Notes: generated by a model from the letters alone, not told the origin. A DNA stretch of 13,541 nucleotides from Ruminococcus sp. UBA5884 (GCA_002431975.1 DJFA01000057.1:41764-55304); one strand, 5' to 3'; positions 1 through 7,010 are shown, counted from the stretch's first letter. Translations and numbers: made by a program.

Positions 1-38
1 GAATCACAGAAATTACCATCGAATTGGAGTTAATTAAA

Positions 39-64
39 GCGGGCGAACACAGTTCGCCCCTACA
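39..64 (-). repeat. GTAG-hairpin (REP-like) repeat, copy A
   Basis: A GC-rich palindrome with arms GGGCGAAC and GTTCGCCC around a 3-nt loop, followed by CTAC. It is the exact reverse complement of the 26-nt cores at 4445-4470 and 13474-13499. Read on the minus strand, it is GTAG abutting an 8-bp hairpin. It lies about 40 bp past the stop of the leftmost gene. Its flank (about 20-36) carries a GAATTGG-GTTAATTAA segment that also recurs beside other copies. It lacks a T-tract, so I do not call it a terminator. Confidence 0.85.
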
Positions 65-100
65 GATATAAGAAAAATTTTGTTGTCAAATCGGCATTAA

Positions 101-781
101 TTAAACAATCTGATATTTTGCAAGATAATTCTGAATGCTGTCAGGTAACGGTTCCCATACAGCTGATTCAAGTCTTCTGAGCATTTTAAGGGAATTTCCG
201 CTTTCATTAAGATTTGTCATAACTGTATGGAATGTTTCAAGGTCTGCTACATCAGCTGTAAGCCTTAAAGCAGTTTTTGTAAGACCTACCCCGATACAGT
301 TATCGTATTTATATGTGGCATTATAGCTTCTATATGTACTTGTAATATTACTCACTGCCCATATATAGTTGCTGTCTGATGAAGGCTTATAAAGTCCTTC
401 AGGATTATCAACAGCAAATGTACAGCTTGCTGATTTTATCCAGCTTGATTCTGTTCCATCGTATGTATGCACAATAATCTTTCTTTCAATGCCCCATTTG
501 CCGTTTTTATAACAGAAAGTATCATACAGGTTACTGTTGCCATATAACGGTTTATCAACCGGAAATGAGATTGTTACATTATCTATGGTGAATGAAAGTA
601 CGCCGTCTTCTCCCAGACCGTTTATTTTTCTTGGATGCAGATAATTGCAGGTTGTCATTCCTTCTTCATATACAAATGTTGTGATTCCTTTAAGAGTAAA
701 ATCAGTTGAAAGAACAGGAACTCCCTGTTCTTTTTTCAAGCCTGAAAGCAGTGCATTTCTTTTATGCTGAATATAATTCAT
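101..781 (-). CDS. Phage-tail-associated protein, uncharacterised (226 aa)
   Basis: A 226-residue soluble protein without signal peptide or membrane segment. It is rich in aromatic and beta-strand-forming residues, and the stretch around residues 75-125 (YDTFCYKNGKWGIERKI, then a YDGTESSW segment) resembles the W-G-I-E-R-K segments common in tail or receptor-binding proteins of Firmicutes prophages. The C-terminus (about 180-226) is helical, with a WEPLPDSIQNYL motif. The start is ATG at 781, preceded on the minus strand by GAGGTG at about 9 nt, which overlaps the 3' end of the upstream gene; the genes are 6 bp apart, so they are probably cotranscribed. The exact function is unknown. The phage link rests on sequence flavour and on the BppU-like neighbour, not on a domain match I could run. 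Confidence 0.75.
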   Translation of the reverse strand: MNYIQHKRNALLSGLKKEQGVPVLSTDFTLKGITTFVYEEGMTTCNYLHPRKINGLGEDGVLSFTIDNVTISFPVDKPLYGNSNLYDTFCYKNGKWGIERKIIVHTYDGTESSWIKSASCTFAVDNPEGLYKPSSDSNYIWAVSNITSTYRSYNATYKYDNCIGVGLTKTALRLTADVADLETFHTVMTNLNESGNSLKMLRRLESAVWEPLPDSIQNYLAKYQIV

Positions 782-787
782 AAAGCT

Positions 788-1657
788 TTACACCTCATAC
801 CATACACATTTTATTCCGAAACCGTCATTGAAAAAAATCATACAGTATTGTTTTCCGTCAGTCAGAGAAATTTCATCATTTATATAGGTGAAATCAAATG
901 AAACTGTAAGACCGGTTGTTCCGCTTATTTTGAATACAACAGATGATATAAAATCGTCATTGCTTATGTCAGTACCTGCTGAAATCGTTATACTGCTGAC
1001 AGCACCGTTTATATATCTGAATTCAGTATTGCTTTTAAGAACAGGTGCAACTGATGATATTTGTGAAACGTCTGTATTTACTATTTGTGATTCATTATAT
1101 GCTGATATGCCTGTATTTATATATTTGCTCTGTTCAGAATCATATATCCACCATACACCATTTTTTATATACGGGCTTTTAACAACAAGTTCACTTGCTG
1201 AATCATATATCTGCTGAATTTCATCTTTTGCCGCATGAATACTGTTGAGAGTATCTGTTATAACATCAGGTTCAGGAAGATTTTCAGAAGATGAAGCCTT
1301 TACAGTTACTGACGGAATAATATACTTGATAACAACATTTTCATTGCTGTCAGTTTCTGAATTGGTAACTCCTCTTATCTCAAGGCTGAGATTGCCGTCA
1401 GAAGCGGTAAACTGTGAAGTTACATTCCATTCAAGAATAATTTTATCATCTGATACAGTTTTTGAAAGAGTCTGTTCTGCAAGCTGATTTTTTGAATTAA
1501 TGCCTTTTATAATGAAAAGCAGCTCTGAAATATCAGTATCATTATAAAATCTGTCTGTTTCAAAACATATCTTATCAGCATTTTTTTCTCCCTGAACGAG
1601 AATATTTCTTATTTCAGTACTGTCAATAAATTTCCCGTGTGCCTTTAATAATTTCAT
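788..1657 (-). CDS. Phage baseplate-upper/tail-fibre-like protein (BppU-type N-terminus)
   Basis: A 289-residue protein. Residues 15-115 follow the pattern of BppU/DUF2479-like N-terminal domains: IRNILVQGEKNADKICFE, an F-Y-N-D-T-D-I-S segment, a central LEWNVTSQF strand, and an ending VVIKYIIPSVTV. Residues 133-158 form a short helix (coiled-coil linker). Residues 162-185 carry the SPYI-NG-W-IYD-KYINTG-SA motif seen in many Firmicutes tail-fibre linkers. The C-terminal about 80 residues look like a beta-rich domain ending DGFGIKCVWYEV. I start it at ATG 1657 because GGAGG lies 7 nt upstream; an in-frame extension to 1732 would bury that site in the coding region. No capsid, portal, tape-measure, holin or integrase gene is visible, so it is either a tail remnant, a domesticated module, or the edge of a prophage continuing to the left. 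Confidence 0.8.
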   Translation of the reverse strand: MKLLKAHGKFIDSTEIRNILVQGEKNADKICFETDRFYNDTDISELLFIIKGINSKNQLAEQTLSKTVSDDKIILEWNVTSQFTASDGNLSLEIRGVTNSETDSNENVVIKYIIPSVTVKASSSENLPEPDVITDTLNSIHAAKDEIQQIYDSASELVVKSPYIKNGVWWIYDSEQSKYINTGISAYNESQIVNTDVSQISSVAPVLKSNTEFRYINGAVSSITISAGTDISNDDFISSVVFKISGTTGLTVSFDFTYINDEISLTDGKQYCMIFFNDGFGIKCVWYEV

Positions 1658-1709
1658 AAAAAAACCTCCAAAAAAAAATTTACCCCTCATAAGAACATGA
1701 ATACGGCTT

Positions 1710-1737
1710 GAAATTTGCACTGAAATATGCAAATTTC
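1710..1737. promoter_or_regulatory. Perfect 10-bp inverted repeat (candidate operator)
   Basis: GAAATTTGCA at 1710-1719 and its exact complement TGCAAATTTC at 1728-1737, separated by 8 bp. It lies between the BppU-like gene (start 1657, minus) and the CLC gene promoter, with its right edge 16 bp before the -35 box at 1754. The dyad is AT-rich with no T-tract, so an operator for a dimeric regulator is more likely than a terminator. It could also fold in the 5' leader of the minus-strand transcript. No regulator gene is adjacent. Confidence 0.55.
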
Positions 1738-1753
1738 TAAAAAATTCCCGTCA

Positions 1754-1782
1754 TTGACTTAAAGATTTTATTATGATAAAAT
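1754..1782 (+). promoter_or_regulatory. Sigma-A-type promoter for the CLC-DUF5662 unit
   Basis: TTGACT (1754-1759), a 17-bp spacer, then TAAAAT (1777-1782). The expected transcription start is near 1789, giving a leader of about 25 nt to ATG 1814. This placement argues against the in-frame TTG at 1787, which would lie at or before the transcript start. No fluoride riboswitch is visible between promoter and start. Confidence 0.7.
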
Positions 1783-1813
1783 TATATTGATACAAAAATC
1801 TGAATTATATAAA

Positions 1814-3115
1814 ATGAACTGGAGAAGATTTGATTTGACTGACCTGAAAAGAAATTTACAGTATGAACGCCGAAGAATAGAAGTTACATATTCAAAAACC
1901 TTTATAAATCTCTTTAAATGGGTGATTATTTCACTGATTATCGGAGTAATTGTAGGATTTACCGGAACTGCATTCCATATAAGCATTGAAAAAGCAACTG
2001 AAATCCGTGAAAAATATCCGTTTATAATATGGTTTCTGCCTTTTGGAGGAATATTTATAGTCTGGTTTTATAAAATCATGAAACTTGAACATGACAAGGG
2101 AACTAATATGGTTCTTATGACTGTACGTCAGAACAGCGGTATGTCACTAAGAAATATGATATGCATATTTGTCGGGTCAACAGTAACTCATCTTTTCGGA
2201 GGTTCTTCCGGACGAGAAGGTGCAGCATTGCAGATAGGCGGAAGCATTGCCTATCAATTCGGGAAAATAATAAATCTTGATGAATATGACCTGCGTATAA
2301 TAACCATGTGCGGAATGAGTGCCGGATTTTCTTCACTTTTCGGGACTCCTGCCGCTGCCTCATTCTTTGCAATGGAGGTAATAAGCATAGGCATACTTCA
2401 CTATTCGGCAATAGTCCCATGTATAGTATCGGCTGTAACTGCATTCGGAATATCCTCACAGTTCGGCATAAAAGCCGTTTCATGGCTGATTGAGATACCT
2501 GATATTACTGTAATCAGCATATTAAAAACTGCTGTCATCGCTCTTTTATGCGGTGCTTTAAGCTATATTTTCTGTATTATAATGAAAGATACAGGATTGT
2601 TATACAAGCATTTTATAAAAAACAAATATCTTAAAATAATTATTGCAGGTTTTGCGGTTGCACTGCTTACATTTATAACCGGTACAACGGATTATAACGG
2701 TACAGGAATGAAAGTAATTTCAAGAGTATTTGAAAATCAGGCTGGATATGAAGTCTTTATACTTAAAATTATATTTACAGCTCTTACTCTCAGTGCCGGA
2801 TTCAAGGGAGGAGAAATAGTTCCGGTATTTTTCACAGGTGCAGCATTTGGAAGTGCATTAAGCGGAATAACAGGGCTTCCCTGTTCATTATGTGCCGGAA
2901 TAGGTCTTGTATCTCTTTTCTGCGGAGTAACCAACTGTCCGATAACTTCAATGTTTTTGTCAATAGAACTTTTCGGCTCTGAGGGAATTATATACTTTGC
3001 AGTTGCCTGTGCCGTATCATATATGACATCGGGATATGAAGGTCTTTACAGTGAACAGAAAATACTCTATTCAAAATTTCAGCCGAAATTCATTGATAAA
3101 AAAATAGGCAGGTGA
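1814..3115 (+). CDS. CLC-family anion channel/antiporter
   Basis: A polytopic membrane protein of 433 residues in the CLC family of chloride/fluoride channels and proton-coupled antiporters. The hallmark helix-F segment FGGSSGREGAALQIG lies at residues 128-142; E135 corresponds to the gating glutamate (E148 of E. coli ClcA). The usual GREGP is GREGA. The first selectivity motif (GSGIP) is replaced by GTNMV at 96-100, and the third (GxFxP) by GGEIVP at 332-337. SGYEGLY at 406-412 supplies the C-terminal tyrosine region. There is no CBS domain, and the length is normal for a bacterial CLC. These variants resemble the subgroup containing fluoride-exporting CLC-F proteins, so chloride versus fluoride is open. 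ATG 1814 is chosen from promoter position; no clear Shine-Dalgarno site precedes it. The next gene starts 4 bp downstream. Confidence 0.9.
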   Translation: MNWRRFDLTDLKRNLQYERRRIEVTYSKTFINLFKWVIISLIIGVIVGFTGTAFHISIEKATEIREKYPFIIWFLPFGGIFIVWFYKIMKLEHDKGTNMVLMTVRQNSGMSLRNMICIFVGSTVTHLFGGSSGREGAALQIGGSIAYQFGKIINLDEYDLRIITMCGMSAGFSSLFGTPAAASFFAMEVISIGILHYSAIVPCIVSAVTAFGISSQFGIKAVSWLIEIPDITVISILKTAVIALLCGALSYIFCIIMKDTGLLYKHFIKNKYLKIIIAGFAVALLTFITGTTDYNGTGMKVISRVFENQAGYEVFILKIIFTALTLSAGFKGGEIVPVFFTGAAFGSALSGITGLPCSLCAGIGLVSLFCGVTNCPITSMFLSIELFGSEGIIYFAVACAVSYMTSGYEGLYSEQKILYSKFQPKFIDKKIGR

Positions 3116-3119
3116 AATT

Positions 3120-3653
3120 ATGATAAAATTAAAAAATATCTGCGGTCATTTCCGCACAATTACAAAACATCGCCATAAAGTAATACAGCACTGCTTCAAA
3201 GCCGGAATTTTTATTCAGGGACTTCAGCATGACCTTTCAAAATACAGTCCGTCTGAATTCTGGACAGGTGCAAAATTCTATCAGGGAAACAGAAGCCCCA
3301 ATGAGGGAGAACGTGAAGCATACGGTTATTCTCTTGCATGGATGCACCATAAAGGCAGAAACAAACATCATTTTGAATACTGGACGGATTACAATACAAA
3401 AACCAAAAGAATTGAACCTGTAAAAATGCCACTTAAATATGTTATAGAAATGTTCTGCGACCGTATGGCTGCAAGCAAGATATATATGAAGGATAAGTAT
3501 AATGACAAATGTCCGCTTGAATATTTTATGAAAGCTAAAAAAAACCGTGTCATTCACCCTGAAACTTCTGATTTGATAGAATCACTGCTTAAAATGCTTG
3601 CTGAAAAGGGCGAAGATGAAACTTTCAGATATATCAGAAATCTTAGAAAATAA
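3120..3653 (+). CDS. DUF5662 family protein (177 aa)
   Basis: A soluble, basic, histidine-rich protein of 177 residues in the DUF5662 family, which databases sometimes mislabel as catalase. Visible motifs are CFKAGIFIQGLQHDLSKYSP (HD at residues 37-38), WMHHKGRNKHH (75-84) and MFCDRMAASKIY (111-122). The order H17/H19, H37-D38, H76/H77, D114 resembles the metal ligands of HD-type phosphohydrolases, but that is inference; no activity is established to my knowledge. The start is ATG 3120 with AGGTG about 7 nt upstream, overlapping the end of the CLC gene 4 bp away. The two are almost certainly cotranscribed and end at the terminator at 3654-3693. A functional link to anion transport is not evident. 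Confidence 0.88.
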   Translation: MIKLKNICGHFRTITKHRHKVIQHCFKAGIFIQGLQHDLSKYSPSEFWTGAKFYQGNRSPNEGEREAYGYSLAWMHHKGRNKHHFEYWTDYNTKTKRIEPVKMPLKYVIEMFCDRMAASKIYMKDKYNDKCPLEYFMKAKKNRVIHPETSDLIESLLKMLAEKGEDETFRYIRNLRK

Positions 3654-3693
3654 AAAACGCCGGTTATCTGACAATAACCGGCATTTTCTTTTT
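3654..3693. terminator. Bidirectional intrinsic terminator
   Basis: A 9-bp GC-rich stem, GCCGGTTAT (3659-3667) with ATAACCGGC (3674-3682) and a 6-nt loop. A T-rich tract follows on the plus strand (3684-3693) and an A-run precedes it (T-run for minus-strand transcripts). It starts one base after the DUF5662 stop and 12 bp from the mtnN stop, so it can end both converging units. Confidence 0.9.
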
Positions 3694-3704
3694 ATGGATA
3701 GGTT

Positions 3705-4391
3705 TTATCTGATTTTATGGACAACTGAAATAACTATATCAGCAACTCTTTTTGCAGCAATTTTTTCAAATTCTTCAAATGACATAGCTCCCTCATCATC
3801 TGCATTATCTGAAATACATCTTATACTGATATACGGAATTTTATTTATATATGCACAATGACCTATTGCCGCACTTTCCATATCAACGGCATATGGTTTA
3901 AATCTTGATTTTATATCATTTTTAACTGCATTGTCAGAAATAAAAGCTTCACCTGAAACAATTTTTCCGATATGATATTTATATCCCATATCGCCGCATG
4001 ACTGAACAGCATATTCTATAAGTCCGGGGTCAGCTTCAAAGCATGAGCAGTGCGGAAAATATTTTTCAAGAAATTCAGGATTTACATCATGCGGACAAGT
4101 GCAATCCGATATAACTATATCGCATACCTTTACATCATCATTCATGCCGCCTGCAATACCTGTATTTATAATGATATCTGCCTTGAACACATCAATTAAA
4201 ATCTGAGTGCATACAGCAGCATTTACTTTTGAAACGCCGCAGTTTACATTGATTACTTTATTGTCACCGGCAGTATTGATATTAAAATCATAACCGCAGT
4301 GGTTTATAATTTCAGTATTCTGATTTTTGAAATACTCTCTGATATCAGCAAGTTCTGACGGCATAGCACCTATAACTGCAATAGTTTTCAT
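3705..4391 (-). CDS. mtnN: 5'-methylthioadenosine/S-adenosylhomocysteine nucleosidase
   Basis: Cytosolic MTA/SAH nucleosidase (Pfs) of 228 residues, the usual length. It hydrolyses methylthioadenosine and S-adenosylhomocysteine (and 5'-deoxyadenosine) to adenine plus the ribosyl product, clearing inhibitory by-products of SAM-dependent reactions. The N-terminal IAVIGAMPSEL holds E13, matching catalytic E12 of the E. coli enzyme; NTGIAGG (76-82) is the phosphorylase-fold glycine motif. VDMESAAIGH (169-178) gives the ribose-binding M171/E172, and SDNAD (194-198) the acid D195. An in-frame TTG at 4400 is less likely because AAGGA sits only 2 nt before it, against 10 nt before ATG 4391. It ends at the shared terminator. 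Removal of 5'-deoxyadenosine would suit the radical-SAM maturase HydG encoded about 4 kb away, but no operon link exists. Confidence 0.95.
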   Translation of the reverse strand: MKTIAVIGAMPSELADIREYFKNQNTEIINHCGYDFNINTAGDNKVINVNCGVSKVNAAVCTQILIDVFKADIIINTGIAGGMNDDVKVCDIVISDCTCPHDVNPEFLEKYFPHCSCFEADPGLIEYAVQSCGDMGYKYHIGKIVSGEAFISDNAVKNDIKSRFKPYAVDMESAAIGHCAYINKIPYISIRCISDNADDEGAMSFEEFEKIAAKRVADIVISVVHKIR

Positions 4392-4413
4392 AGATTTCAA
4401 ATCCTTTCATATA

Positions 4414-4583
4414 TTAATTTAATGCAAATTTGATGGTTATTATTTGTAGGGGCGAACTGTGTTCGCCCGCTCAGTTTACAATAAACCATACAACGGGCGA
4501 CCAATGGTCGCCCCTACAGAAAATTCCTTGTTTTTAATCATAAAATTTTGCTATAGAATTGGCGTTAATTTAATGTAAATTTG
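4414..4583. repeat. Composite repeat unit bounded by 19-nt direct repeats
   Basis: This unit fills most of the mtnN-pcrA gap. TTAATTTAATGCAAATTTG (4414-4432) recurs at 4565-4583 with one mismatch. Inside lie the inverted hairpin pair (4445-4518) and a 35-nt tract (4536-4570), with 33 of 35 positions matching, inverted, at 13413-13447. The left flank also aligns without gaps to that of the 7135 copy: AATGCAAATT lies 24 nt before TGTAGG in both. The repeated unit is therefore larger than its hairpin core. Confidence 0.7.
4445..4518. repeat. Inverted pair of GTAG-hairpins (BIME-like), copies B1 and B2
   Basis: A 74-bp element with 11-bp terminal inverted repeats TGTAGGGGCGA (4445-4455) and TCGCCCCTACA (4508-4518). 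Hairpin B1 is 4450-4468 (arms GGGCGAAC/GTTCGCCC, loop TGT), directly preceded by GTAG. Hairpin B2 is 4495-4513 (arms GGGCGACC/GGTCGCCC, loop AAT), directly followed by CTAC. B2 carries a compensated base-pair change relative to B1, which suggests that pairing is conserved. REP pairs in enterobacteria (BIMEs) have the same layout. Confidence 0.8.
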
Positions 4584-4588
4584 TTTTA

Positions 4589-4602
4589 TCTGAAATTTCA
4601 GA
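4589..4602 (-). terminator. Possible weak terminator/palindrome after pcrA
   Basis: TCTGAAATTTCAGA is a perfect 14-bp palindrome abutting the pcrA stop codon. On the minus strand it is followed by TAAAACAAATTT, which is only a poor T-tract. The stem is short (5 bp with an AATT loop), so a termination role is tentative. Confidence 0.25.
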
Positions 4603-6960
4603 CTATATGATTTTAGATATTTTTCCGCAGTTCGCCATAAGTTTTTTATTTCCGGCTCTGCTGAAATTGACTTCAAGGAGCATATCATCTGCCATTCTTG
4701 TAAGTGCAATAATATCTCCCTCACCAAATATTGTATGTTTTATTCTGTCACCGATTTTAAGGTTAAGCTTTGCGGCAGGCTTCTGTGCCGAAACAGGCTT
4801 TGAAAGCTGTTTCTGAAGCGGTATTGAAGCAACTGTTTTCTGCGGTACAGCAGCAGATGCTTTTCTGATAACTCTTGAAAGACCATTGCTGTCGATGAGT
4901 TCCGGACTGATTTCCCTGAGAAATCTTGATTTTACATTTCTTGAAGTAGTACCGAAAATCATTCTCTGTGAAGTATGAGTGATAAAGAGTTTTTTTCTTG
5001 CTCTTGTTACAGCGACATATGCAAGGCGGCGTTCTTCTTCAATGTCATCATCATTTTCAAAGCTTCTTGAACTCGGGAATATGCCGTCCTCCATGCCTGC
5101 AATGAATACATTTGTAAATTCAAGACCTTTTGCGGAATGCATAGTCATCATAAAAACTCTGTCAGAGTTTTCATCTGCCCTGTCCATATCAGTATAAAGA
5201 GCTATTTCCTCAAGGAATCCGGAAAGAGATGCATTTTCTCCGTTTGCCTCGCAGTATTCGATAATACTTGATTTAAGTTCTTTTATATTGTCAAGGCGGT
5301 TAGCACCTTCTTCGCCCATATTTCTGATATATTCGCCGTATCCGGATTTTTCAACAACAAGGTCAAGCAGTTCACTGAGAGGAATTTTATCTGCTTTTTC
5401 AGCCATCATATCAAAAAATCTTGCAATACTTGTAAGAGCTATTGTTTTTTTGGAAATATCGCTGTAATCAGCGGCATTTCTCATAATTTCAAGAGGTGAT
5501 TTCTTATGTTTGCCGGCAAGGTTTTCAATTGCTGCAACAGTAACATCGCCTATACCTCTTTTAGGTTCATTGATAATTCTTTTAAGTCTTAAAATATCAT
5601 TTTCATTATTGATAACGCTGAGATAAGCAATAATATCCTTTATTTCTTTTCTGTCATAGAAACGGAGTCCGCCGAAAACGCTGTATGGTATACCGTTTGC
5701 AGTGAGTGTGCGTTCAATAATGTTTGACTGTGCATTCATACGGTAAAGTATTGCATTATCGCTGAATTTACAGCCGTTTCTCAGTGAAAGGAGTATATTG
5801 TTTGCAATAAATGAAGCTTCGTCCTGTTCATCCGATGCATTATATACAGTAATTTTTTCTCCTTTATCTGAATCAGTCCATAATGATTTATCAGTTCTTG
5901 CAGAATTATTTCTGATTACTGAATTTGCGGCATCAAGTATATTCCGGGTTGAACGGTAATTCTGTTCAAGCTTTATTACCTTTGTATTTTCAAACTGCTG
6001 TTCAAATCCGAGGATATTTTTCACATCAGCACCTCTGAATTTATAGATACTCTGGTCATCATCGCCCACAACGCATATATTATTGTATTTTCCTGCAAGC
6101 ATCTGAATGAGTCTGAACTGAGCATTATTTGTATCCTGATATTCATCAACCATTATATACTTAAAATGCTCCTGATATTTTTCAAGTATATCAGGGAAAT
6201 CCTCAAAAAGTTCAACGGTAAGAGAGATAATATCATCAAAATCAAGAGCATTTGCGGCTTCAAGTCTGTTCTGATATTCTCTGTATATTTTTGAAATAGT
6301 ATTTTTTCTGAAATCATTTTCTGTTTCACGGGCATATATTGCAGGACTCTTGACCTTTTCCTTTGCACAGCTTATTTCATTAAGAACAGCTTTCGGAGGG
6401 AACATTTTTTCATCTATGCCGAGGTCTGAAAGACATGATTTTATAACTCTTAATGAATCATCTGAATCATATATGGTAAAGCTGCTGAGGTATCCGATAT
6501 TTTCTATTTCACGTCTTAATATTCTTACACACGCAGAATGAAATGTTGAAGCATGAACATATGAAGCATTATCTTTTCCGAGCATAGTTTGAAGTCTTGA
6601 TTTAAGTTCTGAGGCAGCTTTATTTGTAAATGTAACAGCAAGTATATTCCATGGTTTTACCGGAGATACAGCGACAATATTTTTAAGTCTTTCAACATCA
6701 TCTGAATTGCCGGCTGCAAAATCTTCAAGGAATGCAAGGTCATCTGCACTGCATTCATGTTCTGAATTATCAAAGTAAGCATTTCCGAAAAGAACCATAT
6801 TGGCAATACGGTTGATAATGACAGTAGTTTTACCGCTTCCTGCACCTGCAAGCACCAGCACAGAGCCGTTTACTGAAAAAACAGCTTCTCTCTGGCAGTC
6901 ATTCAGTTTTTCAAAATATTTTTTCAATGCTGACTGTTTTAATTCATTGTAACTAAGCAT
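4603..6960 (-). CDS. pcrA: ATP-dependent DNA helicase PcrA (UvrD/Rep family, SF1A)
   Basis: A 785-residue 3'-5' DNA helicase that removes recombinase filaments, helps plasmid replication and acts in nucleotide excision repair. All SF1 motifs are present: AGAGSGKT (38-45), TFTNKAA (110-116), DEYQDTN (272-278), GDDDQSIYKFRG (299-310), QNYRST (333-338), MTMHSAKGLEF and VAVTRAR. The C-terminus from residue 737 (GDRIKHTIFGEGDI) is the Tudor-like PcrA/UvrD domain that contacts RNA polymerase in characterised homologues. An acidic insertion of about 40 residues (roughly 57-100) separates motifs I and Ia, which are only about 25 residues apart in typical PcrA. ATG 6960 has GGAG 10 nt upstream. No ligA or pcrB neighbour is seen, so it appears monocistronic here. 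Confidence 0.95.
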   Translation of the reverse strand: MLSYNELKQSALKKYFEKLNDCQREAVFSVNGSVLVLAGAGSGKTTVIINRIANMVLFGNAYFDNSEHECSADDLAFLEDFAAGNSDDVERLKNIVAVSPVKPWNILAVTFTNKAASELKSRLQTMLGKDNASYVHASTFHSACVRILRREIENIGYLSSFTIYDSDDSLRVIKSCLSDLGIDEKMFPPKAVLNEISCAKEKVKSPAIYARETENDFRKNTISKIYREYQNRLEAANALDFDDIISLTVELFEDFPDILEKYQEHFKYIMVDEYQDTNNAQFRLIQMLAGKYNNICVVGDDDQSIYKFRGADVKNILGFEQQFENTKVIKLEQNYRSTRNILDAANSVIRNNSARTDKSLWTDSDKGEKITVYNASDEQDEASFIANNILLSLRNGCKFSDNAILYRMNAQSNIIERTLTANGIPYSVFGGLRFYDRKEIKDIIAYLSVINNENDILRLKRIINEPKRGIGDVTVAAIENLAGKHKKSPLEIMRNAADYSDISKKTIALTSIARFFDMMAEKADKIPLSELLDLVVEKSGYGEYIRNMGEEGANRLDNIKELKSSIIEYCEANGENASLSGFLEEIALYTDMDRADENSDRVFMMTMHSAKGLEFTNVFIAGMEDGIFPSSRSFENDDDIEEERRLAYVAVTRARKKLFITHTSQRMIFGTTSRNVKSRFLREISPELIDSNGLSRVIRKASAAVPQKTVASIPLQKQLSKPVSAQKPAAKLNLKIGDRIKHTIFGEGDIIALTRMADDMLLEVNFSRAGNKKLMANCGKISKII

Positions 6961-7001
6961 TTATATATAACTCCATTTCACTAAACATAATTTCACAGAT
7001 T

Positions 7002-7010
7002 ATTATATCA
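7002..7010 (-). promoter_or_regulatory. Extended -10 promoter element for pcrA
   Basis: On the minus strand TG-A-TATAAT forms a perfect extended -10 (TATAAT at 7007-7002, TG at 7010-7009). A -35 box is weak (TTTATT near 7029-7024, 16-bp spacing). The predicted start is near 6995, about 35 nt before ATG 6960. The rest of the 6961-7181 gap is AT-rich and holds the hairpin repeat at 7135. Confidence 0.5.

Noticed and set aside
1658..1732. N-terminal extension of the BppU-like protein
   Set aside because: It would translate through the strong GGAGG site placed 7 nt before ATG 1657, and the extra residues look like non-coding translation.
1787..1813. N-terminal extension of the CLC protein from TTG 1787
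   Set aside because: It starts at or before the transcription start predicted by the TTGACT-N17-TAAAAT promoter, and no ribosome-binding site precedes it.
1741..1813. Fluoride (crcB) riboswitch before the CLC gene
   Set aside because: The leader is only about 25 nt and lacks the conserved crcB motif bases.
2115..2483. Antisense open frame within the CLC gene, and similar open frames opposite pcrA, hydG and the NSS gene
   Set aside because: They lack ribosome-binding sites, have low-complexity or implausible composition, and lie opposite genes with clear protein motifs.
3120..3653. Catalase annotation for the DUF5662 protein
   Set aside because: No heme-catalase motifs are visible and the protein is far too short; that label is a known carry-over error in this family.
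4445..4518. CRISPR array or tandem repeat
   Set aside because: The units are palindromes in inverse orientation, few in number, and dispersed rather than regularly spaced.
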